Assembly (NCBI GenBank): GCA_964453435.1
Contig: CAYVQZ010000019.1
Coordinates: 9,176 to 73,175 of the forward strand
Reading direction: 5' to 3'
Length of the DNA: 64,000 nt
Source of the DNA: CAYVQZ01 sp964453435
GTDB taxonomy: Bacteria > Abyssobacteria > SURF-5
Below are positions 8,449 through 15,832 of this stretch, in pieces. The position numbers and the translations under genes are program-made. The stretch's first letter is position 1, and every line of letters begins with the position of its first letter. The notes below the pieces were generated by a model. The model was not told the DNA's origin. It made no database searches and was given only the letters and a program-made list of their open reading frames with translations.

Positions 8449-8814
8449 GTGCAAGATTTCCTTACCGCGCTGACAATGATAATCGGAGCATTTTTCATGC
8501 TGATTGGAGGATTGGGGGTCGTCCGCTTTCCCGACCTCTATATGCGCGTGTCCGCCTCGACAAAAGCATCTACCCTTGGCGCCGGATTTCTGTTGATGGC
8601 CCTGTCAATCCACTTCGATAAGCTTAGTATCACCATGCGCTCGCTTGCCACGATTGCTTTCTTGGTCATTTCCGCGCCTGTCGCCGCCCACCTCATAACT
8701 CGAGCCGCCTATTTCGTTGGTATAAAATTGTGGGACGGAACAATTGAAGACGAATTGCGCGGCAAGTATAATCCCGAGACAAAGGAAGTCGAGAGCATTC
8801 CCTTCAATCGATAG
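8449..8814 (+). CDS. mrpG: Mrp antiporter subunit G
   Basis: 121 residues, three spans. GGLGVVRFPDLYMRVSASTK followed by TLGAGFLL is the MnhG/MrpG signature. It starts with GTG three bases after mrpF. The C-terminus has a charged extension (DELRGKYNPETKEVES) beyond the usual membrane part. Last gene of the mrp operon; no strong hairpin terminator was seen directly downstream. Confidence 0.93.
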   Translation: MQDFLTALTMIIGAFFMLIGGLGVVRFPDLYMRVSASTKASTLGAGFLLMALSIHFDKLSITMRSLATIAFLVISAPVAAHLITRAAYFVGIKLWDGTIEDELRGKYNPETKEVESIPFNR

Positions 8815-8940
8815 TCCACGCAACGGGAACGATACCAGGCGTGCGGCTCGCCTGTTGAGCTCAAGAAATCGGGACTACTTTCCTATCCTGTAAATGGAGG
8901 ACCTTTTTTGCCCGTCTGCGCCCGTGTCCGTCTGCGCCCG

Positions 8941-8970
8941 TTGACCGCGGCGCTTCCATAAGGGTATGAT
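8941..8970 (+). promoter_or_regulatory. Sigma-70-type promoter for the AGPS-like gene
   Basis: TTGACC (8941-8946), 18-base spacer, TATGAT (8965-8970); predicted start of transcription near 8977, about 128 bases before the next gene. Just upstream GTCTGCGCCCGT occurs twice in tandem-like fashion (about 8914-8940). Confidence 0.5.
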
Positions 8971-9104
8971 ACTGTTCCTGATGAAATCGCAAGGTTTGTC
9001 CGCCATGTTTTTCAGGAGAAACGTGTCGAGGTTTGTGGCAGGCCATCTCATTCGATTCTCTCTGAAGAGCTGAAACCCTCCAAGTTGCCTGCATCGAGAG
9101 AACC

Positions 9105-10835
9105 ATGAGGAGAAAGCATGAAATGGGCGTGAAAACAGATTTTTCCCCAGAATGGACATCGGTCGCTCCCGAGCCGGGGACGTTTCGCTCCATATTCAAA
9201 TGGGGAGCGCCCGACGCTTTCAAGCATCCCAACAAAAGGCTCTACACAATGCTCAAAGAAAGGTTGGGTATGACCGATGACGACTTCAGGGAAAAGAAGG
9301 ATGAGGGCAATGCAGTCGTCGGCGCTAACCTGCCGCTCGCTCTTTCCGCCGAACAGGTTCGGCAGCTCGAACGTATTGCCGGTCCGGAGAACGTGAATAC
9401 CGACACCTACTCTCGGACCAAGTACGCGAGCGGAAAGACCATGGAAGAAATCATAAACCTTCGGAGGGGAATCATTCGGGACGTCGCGGACGTTGTTGTC
9501 CATCCTCGAAACAAAGAAGATGTGTGCAAGCTTGTGAAATACTGTGATGAGCAACGAATACCGATTTACCCATATGGCGGCGGGTCCTCCGTGACGCTCG
9601 GACTCAGGTGCGTGAAGGGCGGCGTTTCTCTTGTGATGAGCACACACATGAACCGCCTTATTGAATTCAACGAAACGAATCAGACGGTGACAGTGGAATC
9701 CGGAATCCTCGGGCCCGCATACGAAAAAATGTTGAACGAGGCGCCGGAGAGGTTCAACGCAAAGAGGAGATACACCGGCGGACATTTCCCCCAATCGTTC
9801 GAGTACTCGTCGGTGGGAGGATGGATTCTGGCCCTGGGTTCCGGGCAGCAGTCATCCTACTACGGCGATGCGTACGACCTGGTCCTCGCCCAGGAATACG
9901 TAACGCCGATAGGCTCCTTTCGGACCCCTGGTTACCCCGGAACCGCAACCGGCCCGAAAGTGAACGATATGATGAAGGGCAGCGAAGGCGCTTACGGCAT
10001 CCTGGTAAGCGCAACCATGAAAATTTTCCGGCACATGCCGGAGAATCGCCAAAAGTTCAGCTTCATTTTTCCTTCGTGGCATGCCGCCGTCGACGCCTCG
10101 CGCGAGATATCTCAGGGTGAATTCGGGATGCCGTCGGTTTTTAGGATTTCGGACCCGGAAGAGACGGATGTCGCCCTTAAACTGTACGGCATCGAGGGAA
10201 CCGTTATCGACAAGATCATGGGCATGCGGGGATTTAAGCCGATGCAGCGCTGCTTGTACATAGGCCAGAGTGAGGGAGAAGCGAATTTCGCGAAGAACAT
10301 CAAGAGAAATGTGAAGAAGATATGCCGGGAATACGGAGGGATGTATCTTACCGGCTATCCGTTGAAAAACTGGGAACACGGGCGATTCGCCGACCCCTAT
10401 ATGCGAGAGGACCTGAACGATTTCGGAATCGTCATCGATACCCTGGAGTCGGGAGTTACCTGGGACAACATTCACACTCTTCACACCGGAGTCAGGGATT
10501 TCATCAAGAGCCGCCCCAATACGATATGCATGACGCATGCGTCGCATTTTTATCCACAAGGGACGAACCTGTATTTTATCTTCATCGCGCGGATGGATGA
10601 CCCCGATGAATATTTACGCTTCCAGGAGGGCATTATCGACCGAATAGAGCGGTGCGGCGGCTCGCTGAGTCACCACCATGGAATCGGGAAGATGATAGCT
10701 CCGTGGATGGAACGCCACCTCGGCACGGAACAAATGGACGCGCTCCGGGCGCTCAAGAACCATTTTGACCCGAACAATATCATGAACCCCGGGGGAACAC
10801 TGGGCCTCGATATTCCGGAATCGATGAGGAGGTAG
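9105..10835 (+). CDS. Alkylglycerone-phosphate synthase-like FAD-linked oxidase
   Basis: 576-residue flavoprotein of the vanillyl-alcohol-oxidase/PCMH family. The FAD-binding half shows PYGGGSSVTLG at about 156-166 and GGWILALGSGQQSSYYGDA. The C-terminal half ends with SHHHGIGK (522-529) and NIMNPGGTLGL, the active-site His cluster and tail of alkyldihydroxyacetonephosphate synthase. That enzyme swaps the acyl group of acyl-DHAP for a fatty alcohol, making the ether bond of ether lipids without net redox. Bacterial homologues also include glycolate-oxidase-like enzymes, so the substrate is inferred. M1 has only a weak ribosome site; M7 (9123) has AGGAG ten bases upstream and may be the true start. 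No other ether-lipid genes lie nearby. Confidence 0.82.
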   Translation: MRRKHEMGVKTDFSPEWTSVAPEPGTFRSIFKWGAPDAFKHPNKRLYTMLKERLGMTDDDFREKKDEGNAVVGANLPLALSAEQVRQLERIAGPENVNTDTYSRTKYASGKTMEEIINLRRGIIRDVADVVVHPRNKEDVCKLVKYCDEQRIPIYPYGGGSSVTLGLRCVKGGVSLVMSTHMNRLIEFNETNQTVTVESGILGPAYEKMLNEAPERFNAKRRYTGGHFPQSFEYSSVGGWILALGSGQQSSYYGDAYDLVLAQEYVTPIGSFRTPGYPGTATGPKVNDMMKGSEGAYGILVSATMKIFRHMPENRQKFSFIFPSWHAAVDASREISQGEFGMPSVFRISDPEETDVALKLYGIEGTVIDKIMGMRGFKPMQRCLYIGQSEGEANFAKNIKRNVKKICREYGGMYLTGYPLKNWEHGRFADPYMREDLNDFGIVIDTLESGVTWDNIHTLHTGVRDFIKSRPNTICMTHASHFYPQGTNLYFIFIARMDDPDEYLRFQEGIIDRIERCGGSLSHHHGIGKMIAPWMERHLGTEQMDALRALKNHFDPNNIMNPGGTLGLDIPESMRR

Positions 10836-10853
10836 GAAACGGAGGACATCCGT

Positions 10854-10940
10854 ATGCCGCCGCCCTGGGCAAGAGCGCGCCAGAGATATTTATCGGACCC
10901 GAAGATATACAATGTGGCCGGCGAAAACCTGCCGACGTGA
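10854..10940 (+). CDS. Possible small protein (28 residues) downstream of the AGPS-like gene
   Basis: An ATG at 10854 has a good ribosome site GGAGG (10841-10845), eight bases away, and lies 18 bases after the preceding stop. The product starts MPPPWARARQRYLSDPK and ends GENLPT. It is basic and Pro-rich at the start, with no transmembrane helix and no recognised family. It could be translated from the same message as the flavoprotein, or be a chance frame. Confidence 0.3.
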   Translation: MPPPWARARQRYLSDPKIYNVAGENLPT

Positions 10941-10977
10941 TTGAGCTACCCCATGCGCGAACCGGTTCGGGAATCCG

Positions 10978-11652
10978 TTAGTCCCATCCGAGCCACTCGA
11001 CAACGCTGTCCAATGGTTCCCGCGTTGATTTGAATGAATTTATCGGGGATTCATCGTCGGGATACCCGAGAGCAAAGCTTGTGACGATACGCTCGGTATC
11101 GGGAATTCCAAGCTCTTGCTTTATTTCCTTGGAGTACATCAGCGCCATTCCGATCCAACAGGCGCCGAGGCCCTTGTCGCACGCGGCGAGCATCAGGTTT
11201 TCGACAGCCGCTCCGATGCCGAGAATCTGGTTTTCGGCAAGCGACTGGTCCATTGTTACGAAAACAGCAACGGGAGCGCGAAAATACTCGAAGCTTCCTT
11301 TTGCGAACATTTCTATCGGAAGGTCATTTTTGGTCAGAATATCCATCACTGTCCGCGTCAATTCCGTTCGCCGCGAATTGATTTTCTGCTGGGTTTTCTC
11401 GTCGCCTCCACTTCGTTGCGTTTGCAGTTCGTTCGTGGTGGGCCGGCTTTCATCCAGACATCTGAGCAGCAACTCTTCGAGTTGCTTTTTTCTCTGTCCG
11501 CTGACGACATAGAATTTCCACGGCTGAGAGTTCGAGCCGGTGGGCGCCATGATGGCCGCCTCAAGGAGTTCTTTCATGATGTCCCGGCTCACGGGCTCCG
11601 GTTTGTATGCGCGAATGCTCTTTCGCCTGCGAATCGCTTCCATTACTTCCAT
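10978..11652 (-). CDS. Nitroreductase-family FMN oxidoreductase
   Basis: 224 residues. The N-terminus AIRRRKSIRAYKPEPV (FMN-phosphate-binding Arg residues) and APTGSNSQPWKFYVVS are classic for the family, as are GIGAAVENLMLAACDKGLG and the C-terminal SFALGYPDDESP. Such enzymes reduce nitroaromatics, quinones or flavins with NAD(P)H as a homodimer; the natural substrate is unknown. A ribosome site AAGGGAG precedes the ATG. It is transcribed alone, opposite to its neighbours. An insertion at about 75-105 (ESRPTTNELQTQ...) is longer than in minimal family members. Confidence 0.88.
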   Translation of the reverse strand: MEVMEAIRRRKSIRAYKPEPVSRDIMKELLEAAIMAPTGSNSQPWKFYVVSGQRKKQLEELLLRCLDESRPTTNELQTQRSGGDEKTQQKINSRRTELTRTVMDILTKNDLPIEMFAKGSFEYFRAPVAVFVTMDQSLAENQILGIGAAVENLMLAACDKGLGACWIGMALMYSKEIKQELGIPDTERIVTSFALGYPDDESPINSFKSTREPLDSVVEWLGWD

Positions 11653-11858
11653 TTCTTACTCCCTTCATGCAAGGAGACGCCGTTTTTTCGATAGTGCTTA
11701 TGCCTTGAAAAACTACCACAATTTGTTTTCCGGCGTCAAATGCCCCATCCGTCCGCCGCCGGGAAGACGGGTTCTCTTTTCTTTCACACACAACCTCGCG
11801 CACCGGGAAATGGAGAAAGCCGCAACGCTCATGGTATGATAAAAAACCGCGTATATCC

Positions 11859-13685
11859 GTGAGGCAAAAACTTCCATTGAAAATGCTTTCAAAAATCAAA
11901 AAAGCGTTCGAGCTGACAAGGAGAGAAGGTCCGGACATCGCTGTCCGCTACTGTCTTTCATATCTCAGCTACACCCTTTTTGGCGGACGGCTGCTTTCGG
12001 TCGAGGACATCTGCTATCAGAAATGGCGAAAGCGGAACGCGCCATCTCGGGAATCCCTCAAAGCGCTCAGAGCCGAGGCCGCCTCATTCAAGCGCCAGCC
12101 CCTGATAAGTGTCATCATGCCGGTGTACAACGTGGACGGCGCGCTATTGCGACGAGCGACAGACTCGGTGGAACGGCAGCTCTACACGAAGTGGGAGTTG
12201 TGTATCGTCGACGACGGCTCGTCACGACCGGAAACGCGCGCGGAGCTGGAACGCCTGGCCGCGCTCGGGACGCGGGTGAAAGTGGAGACGCTTGGGCGGA
12301 ACACGGGAATCGCAAATGCTTCCAACGCGGCCATCGGCCTCGCCGAAGGCGAATTCGTGGCGTTGCTCGACCACGATGACGAGCTTGCGCCGGAGGCCCT
12401 GTTCGAAATAGTAAAAACGTTGAACGAGCATCCGGAAACGGACATGATTTACACCGATGAAGACAAATTGGATGAGCGCGGGCGCCATGTGGAAGCGTTT
12501 CTCAAACCCGACTGGTCGCCGGAGACGCTTCTTTCAACCATGTACACGTGCCATCTGGGCGCATACCGGAAAACTCTTGTGGAGGAACTTGGCTGCTTCC
12601 GGAAGGGTTTCGACGGAGCCCAGGATTACGATCTCTTGCTGCGACTGACGGAGCGGACCGACAAGATTCGGCACATACCGAAAGTGCTCTATCATTGGCG
12701 GCGCTCGGCGACATCCACCGCTTCGGACTATTTGAGCGGCGGCGCAGGAAAGGCGCCCCGCGACTCTTCGTTGAGAGTGCTCCGGGAAGCCATGAATCGA
12801 AGGCAGATTGAAGCAACGGTCGAGCCGGGCATGTTCGACGGAAGCTACCGGGTCCGACCGGTGATTAAGATCGCTCCCCTGGTAACAGTCATCATTCCGA
12901 CCCGGGACAATCTCGGCTATTTGAAACCGTGTATCCAATCTGTCGAGGGAAACACATATCGCAATGTTGAGCTGGTCGTTGTTGACAATCGAAGCGAAGA
13001 GCCGGAGACGAAAGATTTTCTTGATAACCTGGGTTCCCGCCAAAACGTGAAAGTTATCCCCTTCGATGAACCGTTTCACTTTGCGAAGATGAACAATATG
13101 GCCGCCGAGCACGCCGATGGCTCCTACCTGCTTCTGCTGAATGTCGACACCCGGGCGATTGAGCCGGATTGGTTGGTGTCGATGCTCGAGGTCGCGCAAA
13201 TTCCCGGAGTCGCCATTGTCGGCTCGAAGCTGCTGTTCCCGGACGACACGATTCAACACGCGGGGATTGTGCTGTGGCGGGGCGGAACGGCGGGGCACCT
13301 GCACAGCCGGCTGCCACGCGACAGCCACGGATATTTCGGAATTGTCGATATGATCCGGAACTGCTCGGCGGTGACCGCCGCGTGCATGCTGGTTCGGAAA
13401 GACGTTTTCGATGAACTCGGCGGCTTCGATACGGAGCTTGCGATCTCATATCAGGACGTCGATTTCTGTTTGCGCGCACGGGAGGCGGGGTATCGAACCG
13501 TTTACACTCCGTACTCGCTCCTGTATCACCACGAAAGCAAACTGCGAGGGAAGCCGAAAGACGAAGACGATGAGGCCGTTTTCAGGCAAAAGTGGGAGAA
13601 GCGCATGCCTCTCGACCCTTTTCACAATCCCAATTTTCCGCGGGACCGTCTCGACTGCCGGCTGAATGAGAGGAAATTTCGGTAG
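11859..13685 (+). CDS. Two-domain family 2 glycosyltransferase
   Basis: 608 residues with two GT-A domains in tandem. The first (about 82-310) has PLISVIMPVYNVDG, CIVDDGSS and DHDDE at 171-175 as the metal/nucleotide-sugar site. The second (about 342-570) has VTVIIPTRDN, VVVDNRSEE, LLNVDT as its DxD equivalent and a CxR-like DVDFCLRAREAGYR acceptor motif. This resembles rhamnosyl/glucosyl polymerases of O-antigen and cell-wall polysaccharide synthesis. Start is GTG at 11859; ATG at 11883 is equally possible. No membrane span is evident, so it likely works at the cytoplasmic face. It precedes the glycosylation cluster at 15.8-23 kb but is on the other strand. Confidence 0.88.
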   Translation: MRQKLPLKMLSKIKKAFELTRREGPDIAVRYCLSYLSYTLFGGRLLSVEDICYQKWRKRNAPSRESLKALRAEAASFKRQPLISVIMPVYNVDGALLRRATDSVERQLYTKWELCIVDDGSSRPETRAELERLAALGTRVKVETLGRNTGIANASNAAIGLAEGEFVALLDHDDELAPEALFEIVKTLNEHPETDMIYTDEDKLDERGRHVEAFLKPDWSPETLLSTMYTCHLGAYRKTLVEELGCFRKGFDGAQDYDLLLRLTERTDKIRHIPKVLYHWRRSATSTASDYLSGGAGKAPRDSSLRVLREAMNRRQIEATVEPGMFDGSYRVRPVIKIAPLVTVIIPTRDNLGYLKPCIQSVEGNTYRNVELVVVDNRSEEPETKDFLDNLGSRQNVKVIPFDEPFHFAKMNNMAAEHADGSYLLLLNVDTRAIEPDWLVSMLEVAQIPGVAIVGSKLLFPDDTIQHAGIVLWRGGTAGHLHSRLPRDSHGYFGIVDMIRNCSAVTAACMLVRKDVFDELGGFDTELAISYQDVDFCLRAREAGYRTVYTPYSLLYHHESKLRGKPKDEDDEAVFRQKWEKRMPLDPFHNPNFPRDRLDCRLNERKFR

Positions 13686-13776
13686 TCCGACAATTTATTC
13701 CTCCGGAGTGTGCGGGACTTCGCCTCGCTCAGCGAAGGAACGACCGGATTCTCCTGTTCAAGCCGGGGAATGACAT
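13684..13776. repeat. Copy B (partial) of the dispersed intergenic repeat
   Basis: Starts with GTCCGACAATT right at the glycosyltransferase stop, then GCGGGACTTCGCCTCGCTC and AGCGAAGGAACGACCGGATTC, which match the copy at 24.3 kb with few changes. It lacks the GGGGACAGTCC ends. Downstream to 13977 no gene is seen. Confidence 0.65.
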
Positions 13777-13977
13777 AGAACCGGGATTCGATAATTTTGG
13801 TATTGCTGCCAGTGTCGGCTATTCAGCGAAATATGCCACCGGGGATGGGTTCACTGTCCCCGGGCGAAATGTGGTTTGGGCTACGCCGCAGTACGCTCTT
13901 CCTGAACTTGGCGGTCTTGTTTTCTTCTGACCATTCCGGAGTTCGCCGAAGACCGGCTGTGGGGCTTAAAGTGTTTC

Positions 13978-14592
13978 TTACCCTGTCTTCTCCGAGCATG
14001 GCATGCAGAGGTTTTTCCCGCCTTTTTTCCGAATACGGGTTTCCATGACCTGTTCGCCGCACCTGTCACATATCACACTTGGGCGTATTTTGGCCGGCCG
14101 GGGCGGTTCCTCCTCGAGCGGAGTCCAACGGAGAAACTCATCGGCTTTGCAGGAAAGCATATGCCGAATCAGTTTTTCGCGGAGCTTTGCGTATTCTTCA
14201 CGTTCCTCCGGAGTAGCCGTTTCCTCATAATGGATTCTGGCCTTCAATTCCTCCATCCGCTCGCCGTCAGCGCCCGGCAGCGACGGGAATTCCCGATAAC
14301 TGACTCGCACCCCCGTATTCTTCTTTCTGGAAAAGAAACTGAAAACACCCTTTCCATAGTCTTTGAAAACGAGGTTTCCTTTGCCGAAAGTGCAACCGGT
14401 GACTACCTGTATGGCGTCGACGGCGCAGGTGTCGTTTTCGACTACGGCAACCACCTCCTCATCGCGGGGGCGTTCGACACCCAATTGCTCCATCGCGGAT
14501 GTGGCGACCCGATACCCGATTGCGAGTCCGGGACAGACATGGCCATGGAACTCGGCGGCCTCGCGGAAACTGGGCAAAGAATCGGTTGACAC
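13978..14592 (-). CDS. FmdE-like protein (formylmethanofuran dehydrogenase subunit E family)
   Basis: 204 residues from GTG at 14592. That start is preferred because AAAGGAGGTG (14611-14602) lies nine bases upstream; an open frame continues 68 codons further but has no such site. Residues 16-22 HGHVCPG, then VENDTCAVDAIQVVTGCT and GKGNLVFKDYGKGVFSF, are the FmdE signature with the conserved His and Cys. The C-terminus has a zinc ribbon with Cys 175, 178, 196 and 199. In methanogens FmdE accompanies formylmethanofuran dehydrogenase; in other bacteria the family is widespread and its role is unclear. No other fmd or fwd gene is in the window. Divergently transcribed from the acyl-CoA synthetase gene. 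Confidence 0.85.
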   Translation of the reverse strand: MSTDSLPSFREAAEFHGHVCPGLAIGYRVATSAMEQLGVERPRDEEVVAVVENDTCAVDAIQVVTGCTFGKGNLVFKDYGKGVFSFFSRKKNTGVRVSYREFPSLPGADGERMEELKARIHYEETATPEEREEYAKLREKLIRHMLSCKADEFLRWTPLEEEPPRPAKIRPSVICDRCGEQVMETRIRKKGGKNLCMPCSEKTG

Positions 14593-14601
14593 GATTTGTT
14601 T

Positions 14602-14611
14602 CACCTCCTTT
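14602..14611 (-). promoter_or_regulatory. Strong ribosome-binding site deciding the FmdE-like start
   Basis: AAAGGAGGTG on the minus strand nine bases before the GTG at 14592; it rules against the longer open frame starting at 14796. Confidence 0.85.
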
Positions 14612-14650
14612 GGGTATAATAATATAACATATCGGGGGAGCGAATGGATT

Positions 14651-14680
14651 GCGTGGCGCCGGTTTGCGTGGCGCCGGTTT
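14651..14680. repeat. Tandem 15-base direct repeat next to a promoter
   Basis: GCGTGGCGCCGGTTT occurs twice without a gap (14651-14665, 14666-14680). The second copy abuts the -35 box of the promoter at 14680-14708, a position suited to an activator or repressor site. Each unit holds the palindrome GGCGCC. Confidence 0.85.
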
Positions 14681-14708
14681 TGAGAAATGGATGCAATGAT
14701 GATATAAT
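14680..14708 (+). promoter_or_regulatory. Sigma-70-type promoter for the acyl-CoA synthetase beta subunit
   Basis: TTGAGA (14680-14685), 17-base spacer, perfect TATAAT (14703-14708). Predicted transcript start near 14715 gives a leader of about 120 bases before the ATG at 14838, with AAGGAG as ribosome site. Confidence 0.65.
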
Positions 14709-14837
14709 AGCGCCCACACTGGGGACGTAGTCCCTGGAAACGCAGTCTGCCACCCCTCGTATCACGGCGGACACAACGCACACACTCAGCGGACATCTCT
14801 GCAAATCAATGAGGCAACGATAAGGAGCGGGTAACTA

Positions 14838-15509
14838 ATGAAAACCATTGATCAGGCCCTAAAGGCCGGCCAGCAAACGCTTTCGGAGTATCAGTCCAAG
14901 CAAGTGCTTTCCGCCTGCGGCATCCCGGTAACTCGTGAATTCCTGGCGAAGGACAAGGCCGAAGCGGTGAAGTATGCCAAAGAGCTGGGCTACCCGGTGG
15001 TGCTCAAAGGGTGCTCACCGACGCTCACCCATAAGACCGAAAAACAACTCATTGCAGTAAAGCTCCGCGACGACAAGGAAGTGAAGGAAGCATTCGACGC
15101 CATTACCAAGCGCGCCGGCGAGCCGATGGACGGCATCCTCGTGCAGGAGATGGTTTCGGGCAATCGCGAACTCGTTGTGGGCCTGACCCGGGATGAGCAA
15201 TTCGGCCCGTGCGCGATGCTCGGCCTCGGCGGCATCTTTGTGGAGATTCTGAAACAGGTGGTGTTTCGGATTGCGCCGTTGGAGAAACGAGACGCTTACG
15301 ACATGATGGAGGAATTGCCGGGAAACAAGATTCTGGACGCATTTCGAGGGGAGCCGCCTGTCGACCGCGAAGCGCTGGCAAATATCCTCATCCAGATTGG
15401 TCAAATCGGCCTGGAGAATGACAAGATAAAGGAAATCGATGTCAACCCGCTCATCATCGCGGGCTCGAAACCGGTTGCGGTTGACGCGCTCGTGGTGCTG
15501 GGAGATTAG
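14838..15509 (+). CDS. acdB: ADP-forming acetyl/acyl-CoA synthetase beta subunit (ATP-grasp)
   Basis: 223 residues, the normal size of a separate beta subunit. Begins with LSEYQSKQVLSACGIPVT, then the ATP-grasp parts YPVVLKGCSPTLTHKTE, GILVQEMVSGNRELVVGL and the C-terminal IKEIDVNPLIIAG metal-binding strand. With an alpha subunit it makes ATP from acyl-CoA, ADP and phosphate, a substrate-level phosphorylation step in fermenting archaea and some bacteria. No alpha subunit lies in the window, so it must be elsewhere or the complex differs. It has its own promoter and a strong terminator, so it is monocistronic. Confidence 0.87.
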   Translation: MKTIDQALKAGQQTLSEYQSKQVLSACGIPVTREFLAKDKAEAVKYAKELGYPVVLKGCSPTLTHKTEKQLIAVKLRDDKEVKEAFDAITKRAGEPMDGILVQEMVSGNRELVVGLTRDEQFGPCAMLGLGGIFVEILKQVVFRIAPLEKRDAYDMMEELPGNKILDAFRGEPPVDREALANILIQIGQIGLENDKIKEIDVNPLIIAGSKPVAVDALVVLGD

Positions 15510-15551
15510 ACCTCATACCCCGTTGCAGATTCGAGGTCTCTGCTGAAAATG

Positions 15552-15585
15552 GCGCCGGCCGGGAAGGATTTGGCCGGCGCTTTTT
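15552..15585 (+). terminator. Rho-independent terminator after the acyl-CoA synthetase gene
   Basis: Perfect 9-base stem GCGCCGGCC / GGCCGGCGC (15552-15560, 15572-15580) with an 11-base loop, followed by TTTTT. It lies 43 bases after the stop codon. Confidence 0.9.
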
Positions 15586-15832
15586 GTGTTTCCGCATATG
15601 GTGCGCATACCGGGAGACGGGGCGGCACGATGCAAGGGTATCGGAATCTGTCCCACGATTGCTCATGTTGCCGAGAAGCTAGCGTAGGGGGCTGTACCCA
15701 ATTACGGAATTCCCCGTCTTTTGCGTTGAGCGCAGCGAAATCCCGCGCAGTCGCGGGATAGATTGGCGGACTGCCCCCGAAGCACGGATTACCGACCATG
15801 GGACACACTGATCAGAGGTGTTTGCACGATAA
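15586..15832. other. Intergenic stretch holding repeat copy D
   Basis: Between the terminator and the stop of the next, convergent gene. Apart from the repeat at 15687-15785 nothing was recognised. Confidence 0.55.
15687..15785. repeat. Copy D of the dispersed intergenic repeat, inverted relative to copy C
   Basis: Positions 15752-15773 are the exact reverse complement of 24266-24287 (22 bases). Positions 15688-15715 match the reverse complement of 24360-24387 with one mismatch. It also contains an internal GCGCAGCGAAATCCCGCG / CGCGGGAT inverted segment. Confidence 0.85.

Noticed and set aside
14593..14796. Upstream 68-codon extension of the FmdE-like frame
   Set aside because: It crosses the repeat and promoter region, has low-complexity sequence, and a much better start with AAAGGAGGTG exists at 14592.
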